This document shows, piece by piece, positions 9,359 to 18,600 of a stretch of DNA of 41,396 nucleotides. Under the pieces are notes generated by a model, which was not told the DNA's origin, made no database searches, and saw only the letters and a list, made by a program, of their open reading frames with translations. Position 1 is the first letter of the stretch. Each line of letters begins with the position of its first letter. Source of the DNA: Cryomorpha ignava (lineage in GTDB: Bacteria > Bacteroidota > Bacteroidia > Flavobacteriales_D > Cryomorphaceae). Location: assembly GCF_010686655.1 (NCBI RefSeq), contig NZ_JAAGVY010000040.1:1-41396 (forward strand), read 5' to 3'. Made by a program: the position numbers and the translations under genes.

Positions 9359-12300
9359 ATGGATTCCCCAAAAAGACTCAAATCAACTGCATTTTATCGT
9401 ATTTCCATTTTTATAATGGTTCTGATCGGTTTATCTTTTACCGCAAATGCACAGATAAAAAAAGGCGAAAAACTGATGGATCAGGGTGCTTATTCCGAAG
9501 CAATAAAGCCACTAAGAAAAGATTTTGAAGGTAAGGATCGCAATATTAATGCAGGAATTTTACTCGCTAAATGTTATTACCAACTTAGAGATTATCAAGA
9601 AGCGGCCGATGTGCTCTCACAGATAGATCCTGCAGAAATTTCAGCTGCTGACGATCGCCGTTTTCTTTCAGACGTATATATCGTAAACGACGATTATTCG
9701 TCGGCATACGTAAATCTTATCCAATTGCTTAGCGAAGACCAATCTGACCAAAGAACCATTATATGGCTCGATAAAGTTGGCGACCTAATGAAGTGGGATT
9801 CTATTTCGAACTACTCAAGAGCTGATGCTGTAAAAGGAATTAATTCAATTTATAACGAGTACGCACCGTTCTTGTCAAGCGATGAAGAATTATGGTTTGT
9901 GAGTGATGTGTCTGGAATTCAAAATGTTTTTCCTGCATCGTTTAATAATCAAAATCTTCATCTCTATTACAAAACAAAACTAAAAAGCAAAAGCCGAAAT
10001 GAGGTTTCGCGACCCTCTATGCTATTCAAAAAAAGAGATTATTACTACCACGATGGACCAATGACAAATTGGAAAGACAATAAATACGCTCTTACACTGC
10101 GTGATATTGATGCGCCAAATGGCAAACTTGGAATCTATTTCTCAACCTTATCAGGAGCCGAAGATGACATTAAACCATTTAAGTACAACGAAAATTATAA
10201 TACCGGGCATCCCACTTTTACAGATAATGGCAGCCGAATGATTTTTGCATCAGACCGGCCGGGAGGCTATGGCCAAATGGATTTGTGGTATAGCGATTAT
10301 ATTAACGACACCTGGACAGAACCCAAAAACATGGGGCCGGTAATTAACACACCATTCAGTGAAGTTTTTCCAACTTTTTATAAAAGTCGTTTGTACTTTT
10401 CTTCAGATCGAACAGACATCGGTTATGGTGCGCTTGATGTGTATTATACTTCAGAAAATGAGGCTTACAATAAGGTCTATAACCTAAGGGCACCAATAAA
10501 CAGCGCCTACGACGATTTTAGCCTTACTTTTTCGAATACCCTCGAAGGCTATTTTTCTTCAAATAGAAAAACCGGTTTCGGTGGTGATGATATTTACGCA
10601 TTTACTTACCGCCCTGAGATAATTGATATTAAAGAAAGTAAATTCGAGTTTTTATCTGCACAAATCCCCGAAGGAATACTTATCCAGGTTTTTGACAGCA
10701 ATGATTCTCTAATAACCAGTGCCACAACTACTGATCAAAATTCCTTTTCGATAAGCGATTTACAAACGGGTGAAAATTATAAAATGAAGGTGGCTGATAA
10801 AAGCATTTCTAAAGATGTCAAGATCAGACTTTTATCAGAAGGAGGGAAAGAAGTAAATTTATTTGCGCAATCAGGAGATCAGGTTTATCCATTTGAATTA
10901 ACGGGTGTAAATGAAGTATTTGAAGAGGAACCCCTTTCAGAGACCGAGTTGCTTACTTATGCAATTATGGGTAAAATTATCGCTGAAAAGGGAACACAAA
11001 TAAATGGTATTCCAGTTTCTCTTAAAAATTCTGGCGGAACTGTTTTGGGCAAATCGAAAACCGCCCAGGACGGTACTTTTAAGATTGATGGAGCTACAAC
11101 CGGTGAAAAATACACTATTGAGACGGAAGGCTTAAATGTGTATCACGAAATTGATATTTATGGCAGCTCGGGAGCCATTACTCAATCGCTGGTGCCAAGT
11201 GGCCAAAACAGATTTGCCTATACACGAGCAGCTGCACCGGCATTGTGGATGGAAACAAAATCTATAAGTGTTCCAAATGTCTTTGCAATCGTTCTAAACA
11301 ATGAATCCGTTGAAGGCGAAACAATTACCCTTTACGACGAGAAAGATCAAGAAATTATGAAACCCGACATAAATGATGATGGTTTTATGAAGCTTGACAC
11401 CATGCGTACCGGAAAGGCGTACCGCCTCAATATGCCGAAACGAGACCTAGCAATGGACGATAGACTCGTAATCTTAGACGGAAATGGAGACACATCGCAA
11501 ACGGTAAGACCTTTTGATGCGAATAACTTCTTTTTTGAATACCTGATTTATAAAGATTACGGTCAATCTGATGCAGAACAAGAGGCATTGGCAGCTATAA
11601 ATAAGTCAATGCTCGGGGCAGACAATACAGGACAAACCTACAAAGCCCGAATTAAGAATTATGACCTTCCGGGAAATACTTCTTTTGTATTGAGATCGAT
11701 GGATGGCACGCGCAGCGAAACCGTATACAGCAATAGCAAGGGCGTAATTATTATGAATAACATTATAGAAAATCTGGATTACGAGCTGGAATTAACAGAC
11801 ACCACCTTTTCTGAAGAAAAGGATATTGAACTTTTTGACGAAAAGAATTCCATCGTTTATGATGGATCGAGCGAAAAGAAAAAAGTATTCAGATTCAGCA
11901 TCTTGGATGGATTGAATTCCGATTTGGACAAAATAGATATTAAGGACGAGAGCATACTAAAATTAAATATCGCCGGAAGGCTGGAGAGCAAAAATTCCAA
12001 CAATGCTCAGATGACCATCTCAGATAAAAATGGCAAATTGATGACTCAGAGCTATGCCAGTAATAAGGATCAGTTTAGTTTAAATGATATTACTCCAATG
12101 TCGTCATACATCATTACCATGTCAGATGCCGATCCGAATGCAGTATTGGTTCTGAAAATTCCGGATAGCAAAGATTCTCTGAGGGTAAAGCGAAGCAAGG
12201 ATGGAAAATTTTATGTAAATATGAATGCTTCCACAAAACCTGAACTTACCCTTATTGATAAAAATAAGGAGAAAGTACAAGTACGAGAAGGTGCGCGATT

Positions 12301-12658
12301 TGCTCTGCCAGCTGTTTACTATGGCTTTAACAGTTATTACTTAAAACTCAACAGCAGGAATTCATTAGACAAACTGGTGACCCTTTTAAAAGACAATCCT
12401 GAATTACGGGTTGAAATTCAATCGCATACTGATTCTCGTGGACCTGCGAATTACAATAATATGCTTTCACAGAAAAGAGCTGATGGAGTGGCCGATTATT
12501 TACAAAAATCAGGTATTAAAGCAGACCGCCTCGTGCCAAATGGAAAGGGCGAAACCGAACTTACGAACAGATGTAAAGACGGTGTAAATTGCGATGAGGA
12601 CGAGCATGCGGCAAATCGTAGAACTGAATTTGTGATATTGGGAAACAATAAAAAGTAA
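9359..12658 (+). CDS. Large OmpA family protein, paralogue of the preceding gene
   Basis: The protein has 1,099 residues. It has an N-terminal signal segment (about 15-32, LIGLSFTANAQ) and TPR-like helices (about 35-140). PD40 repeats follow (about 170-420: MIFASDRPGGYGQMDLWY, YFSSDRTDIGYGALDVYY, YFSSNRKTGFGGDDIYAF). A long run of beta modules covers about 430-975. The C-terminal OmpA domain spans about 980-1095 (VYYGFNSYYLKLNSR, QSHTDSRGPANYN, ANRRTEFVI). Both OmpA domains share an inserted Cys pair and acidic loop (CADGVEC in the first, CKDGVNC in this one). The extra length over the upstream paralogue is almost all in the beta-module stalk. It is probably a peptidoglycan-linked periplasmic or outer-membrane scaffold of the same complex. 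Confidence 0.87.
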   Translation: MDSPKRLKSTAFYRISIFIMVLIGLSFTANAQIKKGEKLMDQGAYSEAIKPLRKDFEGKDRNINAGILLAKCYYQLRDYQEAADVLSQIDPAEISAADDRRFLSDVYIVNDDYSSAYVNLIQLLSEDQSDQRTIIWLDKVGDLMKWDSISNYSRADAVKGINSIYNEYAPFLSSDEELWFVSDVSGIQNVFPASFNNQNLHLYYKTKLKSKSRNEVSRPSMLFKKRDYYYHDGPMTNWKDNKYALTLRDIDAPNGKLGIYFSTLSGAEDDIKPFKYNENYNTGHPTFTDNGSRMIFASDRPGGYGQMDLWYSDYINDTWTEPKNMGPVINTPFSEVFPTFYKSRLYFSSDRTDIGYGALDVYYTSENEAYNKVYNLRAPINSAYDDFSLTFSNTLEGYFSSNRKTGFGGDDIYAFTYRPEIIDIKESKFEFLSAQIPEGILIQVFDSNDSLITSATTTDQNSFSISDLQTGENYKMKVADKSISKDVKIRLLSEGGKEVNLFAQSGDQVYPFELTGVNEVFEEEPLSETELLTYAIMGKIIAEKGTQINGIPVSLKNSGGTVLGKSKTAQDGTFKIDGATTGEKYTIETEGLNVYHEIDIYGSSGAITQSLVPSGQNRFAYTRAAAPALWMETKSISVPNVFAIVLNNESVEGETITLYDEKDQEIMKPDINDDGFMKLDTMRTGKAYRLNMPKRDLAMDDRLVILDGNGDTSQTVRPFDANNFFFEYLIYKDYGQSDAEQEALAAINKSMLGADNTGQTYKARIKNYDLPGNTSFVLRSMDGTRSETVYSNSKGVIIMNNIIENLDYELELTDTTFSEEKDIELFDEKNSIVYDGSSEKKKVFRFSILDGLNSDLDKIDIKDESILKLNIAGRLESKNSNNAQMTISDKNGKLMTQSYASNKDQFSLNDITPMSSYIITMSDADPNAVLVLKIPDSKDSLRVKRSKDGKFYVNMNASTKPELTLIDKNKEKVQVREGARFALPAVYYGFNSYYLKLNSRNSLDKLVTLLKDNPELRVEIQSHTDSRGPANYNNMLSQKRADGVADYLQKSGIKADRLVPNGKGETELTNRCKDGVNCDEDEHAANRRTEFVILGNNKK

Positions 12659-12689
12659 TTTGTTTAATTTTAAGGCAAAATTCAGCACT

Positions 12690-13214
12690 ATGAAGAAGCC
12701 TTTTAATTTACAAAAGTGGATTGATGAAAACCGAAATCTGCTAAAGCCACCGGTTGGAAATAAAAATCTCTATCCTGAAGGTTCTGATTTTATCGTGATG
12801 GTCGTTGCCGGTCCTAACGCCCGAAAAGATTACCACTACAACGAAACAGAAGAGCTTTTTTATCAGCTGGAAGGGGATATCAATGTGCGCATTCAGGAAG
12901 ATGGAAAGGCTGTTGATGTGCCAATACATGCCGGAGAAATGTTTCTATTGCCTGCAAAAACTCCACATTCGCCAATGCGAAGTGAAGGCTCAATAGGTCT
13001 TGTATTAGAAAGTGTTCGCCAAGGGCAAGATCTTAAAGATGGCCTGCTTTGGTTTTGTGACAACTGCAATCATAAGCTTTACGAAACTTATTTTCCATTA
13101 ACCAACATTGAAACAGATTTTCAGCCGCGATTTAAAGCGTTTTACGAAAGTGAAGAGCTACGTACTTGTGATAAGTGCGGTACTGTTATGGAAGTGGATG
13201 AACGATTTGTGTAG
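12690..13214 (+). CDS. nbaC: 3-hydroxyanthranilate 3,4-dioxygenase
   Basis: The protein has 174 residues and a cupin fold. It cleaves 3-hydroxyanthranilate to 2-amino-3-carboxymuconate semialdehyde in the kynurenine route of tryptophan breakdown and NAD synthesis. Iron ligands His49, Glu55 and His93 are in place (RKDYHYNETEELFYQLEG; LLPAKTPHSPMRSEG), spaced as in the Cupriavidus enzyme. Substrate-binding Arg45 and Arg97 are also present. The C-terminal rubredoxin-like metal site of bacterial enzymes is complete: Cys123/Cys126 (WFCDNC) and Cys160/Cys163 (TCDKCG). I chose the ATG at 12690 because the TTG at 12660 would add ten residues outside the family. No other kynurenine gene is nearby. It starts about 30 bp after the OmpA stop and could share that transcript. 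Confidence 0.95.
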   Translation: MKKPFNLQKWIDENRNLLKPPVGNKNLYPEGSDFIVMVVAGPNARKDYHYNETEELFYQLEGDINVRIQEDGKAVDVPIHAGEMFLLPAKTPHSPMRSEGSIGLVLESVRQGQDLKDGLLWFCDNCNHKLYETYFPLTNIETDFQPRFKAFYESEELRTCDKCGTVMEVDERFV

Positions 13215-13300
13215 GCTTTCTCTCCCTTACGGGCTTCTTTAAGTCTAAATCTATCAAGGGGGAAGGTCTTTTTTCTTTCAACTCAAAACACCCCGAACGT

Positions 13301-15082
13301 ATGAAACGTCTTTTTATAGTATTCGTCCTATTTTTGACAACCACAACTGTCTATACCCAAGACCCACTCGACTCCGGCTGGCTTTGGGCAGAGCGTGGTG
13401 GTAGTGGTGGTAGTTTTTCGTATGGACAATTTGACAATAAGTATGAGCGTGTTGTAGATGTAGCCGTGGATGGCGATAACAATTACTACTACCTTGCCGA
13501 AGTAGGTGGCTATGCTTTTGAGTTTGGCGATATGGAGTTCGAGTCCTATAATGATAATGCTAATAAGAAGGATATTTTTGTTTTTTCAACTGACAGTGAA
13601 GGGATTTATCGATGGGGTAAAGTGATTGGAGGCGGAGCAGAAGACTTCGCGGCTTCGTTAGTTACAGACCAAATGGGAAATATTTATATTAGTGGAACTG
13701 TCTTTAATTTGGGTCAGACCCCTGTTCATTTTGATATGGATACAATTATGGATGCTTATTCTTTTGAGCCAAGCCCTTCGAATAAAGCAGCTTTTTTGAT
13801 TAAATATGATAGTGAGGGGAATTTTCAATGGTTGCAGCAACCTGAAGAAAATGCCGTTATGGGGCGTAGTGGAGCTTTTGTAAAGACAATTGTTATGCCA
13901 AATGGGCAAACTCATAGCTTAGTATGGATAGGGCAGGGTAATTACTTTAATGATAATTTAATCGTAAATGAAGGCCAAGTGAAGTTTGTTATTCTAAAAT
14001 ATGACAGCGATGGAAATTTAGAAGGCTTTATCCCATTAGATATGAAACCCAATGGTCAGTTTAGTTCTGACTTTTACAACTACCAATTCGCCTACGACCA
14101 CAACTTAAACCAGTATTATATTGCAGATACCTATCGACTCTCCGTTGATCCTGATGATCCATTGAGTATAAATGGCTATGGGGTCGACACACCAAACAAA
14201 GCGTTTTATCTCGCAGCCGTAGATAACCAAGGTGAAGTTGTGTGGTATCATGAGAATGAAAAAGTTGGAAGCTATGTTCTGGGTGACCTTCAGATAGATG
14301 ATACAGGCGATATTTACATAACGGGTTATTTAAGTGCAGATCAAGGGCCAGATAATTTTGCTGGTTTTGTATTTGATCCTGAAGGAACCAACTCAGGGAA
14401 ACAAGACCCGTTTTTGGTAAAATTAAACAGCGATGGCAATCTACTTTGGAGTACTAATGCAAACCTTTTTTCTCCCTTTCTCGGTCAAAGTATTGTTGTA
14501 GATGGTAACAATGTTTATCTTGGTTTGGGTATGGTAAATAACACTTGGGACGGGCTTGAAGTTCCAGGGCCAGTGCAGCAAGGTCTTATTCCCGACATCC
14601 AAATCATCCGTTTCGATGCAGAAACCGGTGTAGCCCAGGAAGTAATTAGCAACAATGCAATTACCCCTACACGAGATGCCATTATGGCCATGGCTTTAGA
14701 CAACAATGGCGATTTGGTAGTAGGCGGTTACTTTGGCAGCACTCTTTTTGGAGGTACAGATTTACAAATTCAAAACACAGGTCCCGACAGCGACTTTTTC
14801 ATTGCCAAATACCAACCCCAGGATACAGGCGTAGGCATCAATGAAGCGTCGGTTTTAAATAAGATAAAAGTTTACCCAAACCCTACATCGGGTATGTTAA
14901 ACCTTCAAAGCCAGGTTGCTTTAACAAGCTATACGCTCTTCGATTTACAAGGCCGGATAGTAAAACAAGCCAGCTTAGCTACAAACCAGGTTGATCTCTC
15001 CGGATTAGAAAGTGGGGTTTATGTTTTGGGTGTGCGTGGTGTTGATGGAAATGTTTGGAATACGAAGGTGGTAATCGAATAA
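13301..15082 (+). CDS. Secreted protein with type A T9SS C-terminal sorting domain
   Basis: The protein has 593 residues. The signal peptide is at 1-19 (VYTQ). Residues 30-510 are repeated beta-propeller-like (SBBP-type) blades with recurring phrases such as FVFSTDSEGIYRWGKVIGG, LIKYDSEGNFQWLQ, LQIDDTGDIYITGYL, LVKLNSDGNLLWSTN and MALDNNGDLVVGGYF. The C-terminal 75 residues are a type A sorting domain: NKIKVYPNPTSGMLNLQS, YTLFDLQGRIVKQ, LSGLESGVYVLGV, NTKVVIE. The protein should be exported by T9SS and anchored or released after cleavage of this tail. The function of the propeller part is unknown. The neighbour at 15613-19473 has the same style of repeats but a type B tail and faces it. Confidence 0.88.
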   Translation: MKRLFIVFVLFLTTTTVYTQDPLDSGWLWAERGGSGGSFSYGQFDNKYERVVDVAVDGDNNYYYLAEVGGYAFEFGDMEFESYNDNANKKDIFVFSTDSEGIYRWGKVIGGGAEDFAASLVTDQMGNIYISGTVFNLGQTPVHFDMDTIMDAYSFEPSPSNKAAFLIKYDSEGNFQWLQQPEENAVMGRSGAFVKTIVMPNGQTHSLVWIGQGNYFNDNLIVNEGQVKFVILKYDSDGNLEGFIPLDMKPNGQFSSDFYNYQFAYDHNLNQYYIADTYRLSVDPDDPLSINGYGVDTPNKAFYLAAVDNQGEVVWYHENEKVGSYVLGDLQIDDTGDIYITGYLSADQGPDNFAGFVFDPEGTNSGKQDPFLVKLNSDGNLLWSTNANLFSPFLGQSIVVDGNNVYLGLGMVNNTWDGLEVPGPVQQGLIPDIQIIRFDAETGVAQEVISNNAITPTRDAIMAMALDNNGDLVVGGYFGSTLFGGTDLQIQNTGPDSDFFIAKYQPQDTGVGINEASVLNKIKVYPNPTSGMLNLQSQVALTSYTLFDLQGRIVKQASLATNQVDLSGLESGVYVLGVRGVDGNVWNTKVVIE

Positions 15083-15612
15083 CAAAGTAGCAGCGTCGAT
15101 TTATCGCGCTGCATTGAATAATGTTCGTCCCACACCGGAAATTTGGTGCGTCGATTTATCGCGCTGTCATTCCTTAACGTCGTCGGGGTATAAATTAAAA
15201 TCGTAATTTAGTTGTACCATTAAACGAGTGAGACAGTAAAAATTTTGTTTCGTGCCGACTCCCTTTAGGGCAGGGGCGAAAGATCTCGTGTTCGCCCCGA
15301 CCCTAGAGGGAGTTTACATCTCGGTATAAGTCAAGTTGTTCATTTAGATAAAAGAGAAATTTGTGCGCGCGTACGTGCTGACACCCTTCTGGGCTGGGTC
15401 TGTGGGAAGGGTTTGTAGCATTTTGGTACAAAATAAAATTGTAAACGAGTGAGACAGTAAAAATTTCCAATTGTTACGTATTCGAACTCATCCCAACACG
15501 CCTTAGCGTCGTCGGGGTGAACTTAAAAAAGTGTATTTTAGATGTTCGATTAATATTAGATCAAGTGAAGATATTCTTATCCAAACGACTTTGTGCTTGT
15601 TCCACAACTCCT
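15083..15612. repeat. Repeat-rich intergenic region between convergent genes
   Basis: There is no gene in this 530-bp gap. It contains three pairs of direct repeats: GCGTCGATTTATCGCGCTG at 15093-15111 and 15148-15166 (19 of 19 identical); a 25-bp element containing ACGAGTGAGACAGTAAAAAT at 15221-15245 and 15442-15466 (identical); and an 18-bp element ending CGTCGTCGGGGT at 15172-15189 and 15501-15518 (one mismatch). It also holds a large inverted repeat, listed separately. A GC-rich segment at 15381-15420 resembles one at 24863-24895. Confidence 0.75.
15258..15313. terminator. Long inverted repeat (23-bp arms), possible bidirectional terminator
   Basis: The arms 15258-15280 (ACTCCCTTTAGGGCAGGGG...) and 15291-15313 (TTCGCCCC...GAGGGAGT) are reverse complements apart from two or three mismatches, around a 10-nt loop. 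It sits between two convergent genes, where a shared terminator is expected. However, no long T run follows either arm, so a mobile palindromic repeat is an alternative. Confidence 0.5.
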
Positions 15613-18600
15613 TCACCGCAACAAAGTTACATGTCCTTTCAATTCAAAATAATCGCCTTGCAGTTCACGAGCTACAATGCGATATTGATACAAATCTGCA
15701 GGGCAATAAAATTCGCCATCGCGACGCGAACCATTCCAGCCATCGTCAATATTTTCCGACATAAATACTAAGCCTCCCCAACGGTCATAAATCTCCATTT
15801 TAAATTCTGAAATATCCACACCTTCGGCCTTAAACACATCGTTGAGCCCATCCTCATCAGGGGTGAATGAATTAGGAACATAAATATTTCCACGAATATT
15901 TACCCTTACCGAATCTCTTTCCACGCATCCATCGGGGCTAACGATGGTGGCATAAAATGTAGTGTTTTCGGGCGGGCTGGCGTAAGGATAGTTGCACTCC
16001 AGGCAGCTCAGGTATGGTGAATAATCCCAGGTAATGGGATAAATGCTAAAAGATTCAAGTGCTACGCCTTCGCCAAAGTTCAGGATATGGTCGTTGCCTG
16101 CTCTTACAATGGCTCTGGGAAATAGCCTCAGAAACTTTGATTCTGTAGCGTAGCATCCCAGCGAATCAAAACCGGTAACGGTAATTGTTGCGCTTGACTC
16201 GATAATGGCTTGGGCAGGATTTACTTTTGAATTTATAAACAGCTCTGCCGGTTGCCAGATATATGAATCGGCACCAAATCCTGTTAAGGTAAACCGTTCA
16301 TTGTAGCATACAAGAGAATCTACATTGATGGAAACTGCGATTTCATTTACAAGAACAGATATCTCCAAAACATCGCTTCCGCATGAATTTGTGCCTGTAA
16401 CAGTATAGGTTCCACTGTGAATAGGGCTTGCAATCGGATTATGAATGTTGGCGTAGTTGAGCCCCGTCGGCGGACTCCACGAATATTCTGATGCTCCGCT
16501 CACACTTAAATAAACAGCTGCGCCATTGCATGATACATATTGGGTTTTCCCATCTAAAACTGGCGCAGGAGGCAATACATTTATGGAGATTTCTTCGGTT
16601 ACATCACACCCTTCGAGACTGGTAATCAATACTTCATAAGTTATATTTTCCAGCGGACTGGCAACGGGGTTAGCAACATCTGCTGCACTTAGCCCGGTAG
16701 CTGGAGACCATAAATACGTATCGCCGCCTGTTGCCTGTAGTTGAACGGATTCGCCCGGGCATATTTCCTGGTCTTCAGAAACAGAAATATCCAAACTACC
16801 AACAATTACATTAACTGTTTCAGTAACAGTTCCGCATATCGTTGAGCCGCTAACAGTGTAATCCTGACTTGTGTTTCCGAAAAATACCGGATTTGGAATA
16901 TTGGCAGAACTCAATCCGGTTGTGGGCGACCAAAGATATTGCGTAGCCGTCCCCGTAGCGTTTAATTGCACTGTTTCCCCAGGGCAAATTGGTTCCGGAT
17001 TTTCAGTTTCTATTTCGGGTAGTTCGGCTACTTCTACAGTTACGGTCGTAGAATCTGGGGTAAGGCAACCCTGACTATCTTCGGCATAGAGTTTTATGGT
17101 ATAAGTTCCGGGGTCATCAAAACTATATGTCGTCTCTTCGTCGGTTGTCGTAAATCCATCGCCCATATTCCATAAAAAAGTATCGGCTCCAACGCTTTGA
17201 TTTACGAGATTAAACACATCGCCCGGACAAACGATATCTGGTGCATCTATCTCTGCAACAGCATTCACAGACGATAATTTAAACTTCATTACTGCTAGGT
17301 TACACAAGCTGCTTCCATTGGTTTCTGACCAAACGCCGGGCTGGGTTGGAAAATCACTATTGCCAAAGCACCCTGCACAAACGGCCTGATATACGGTGCC
17401 GTTCTTATCAAATCTACTCGTTCCGCCATCTACGTGCTCTGCGCTTTCGCTTCCGCCAAAAAATGTTCCGTAAACCAAGTCTGTTGCATCAGATTCCAGA
17501 ACCATCAGATAAAAATCATCGCCATCTGTACCTGTTTGAAATGCATTGCTGGTGGTCGGTAGAATATTGGTTGATCCCGAATTATTTAATGCTCCACCCC
17601 ACCCGCTGAGATAAATCTGGCCACAGGTAGTAACCAAAAAAGCAGAAGGCGAAATATCAACCCCGCCTGAACCTGAACCAACTTCTGTACTCCAGATAGA
17701 TGCAGTAAGATCGGGAGTGAATTTTTGAACGTACTGTCCGCTATTGGGATTACTGTAAACCCCGTCGCTAATAGGATAAGAGCCGAGAGACTGACCAATT
17801 ACATATACGAAACCGTCGGTATCTAATTGAACGAAATAATTCTGGTCAAACTCATCTGTCCCATTATAAGTGCAAGCTAAAAGTTGTGATCCATCGGCAG
17901 AAACATGTCCAATATATCCATCAACTCCTCCTGCTTTAATCGCTTGGTAAGCTCCCGGAGTAGTGGGCAAAGTAGTACTAGTAGTCCCTCCGGTAAAATA
18001 AACACTATTGTCATCGGCAAGTTGCAAGCTCACGGCAGAATCTGAAAAATTTCCACCTGTGTAAGTTGACCAAATAAGATTTTGCAAATTGGACGAAAGT
18101 TTAAAAACCACTCCCGAAATAATACCTCCTAAGGAAGATGCATATCCATTTACGATTGGAAAATTTCCCGAAGAGGTAACAGATGCTACGTAGGCGTTCC
18201 CTGCATTGTCAATCACAATTTCTCCCCGAAACTTATCGCCATAATTATTTTCCAGAACAGTTCCTGCGCCCAGTCCATCATTTGAAGTACCGCCTATAAA
18301 TGTGCTCGCAGCAATAGCGCTTCCATCAGCGTTGAGCTTGGTAACAAAAATATCGCTTCCGTTTTCGTACGTATATCCGGCAGCGGTTGTAGTACTACCA
18401 CCGTTATGTGATGACTGATAAGCTCCTGCAGTAACCGGGAAGTTTTGCGATGATGTGGTACCCAGAATATAGAGCTCACCATTTTCGCTAACCACAATAC
18501 TATGTGGAGATTCATTTCCGGTGCCACCCAAGTAAGTGCTATACAAAAGATCAGTACCTTCTGAATTGAACTTACTAATTCCACAATCTACGGTTCCAAA

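Noticed and set aside
15083..15612. CRISPR array in the repeat-rich gap
   Set aside because: Each repeat type occurs only twice at unequal spacing, with no regular spacers and no cas genes.
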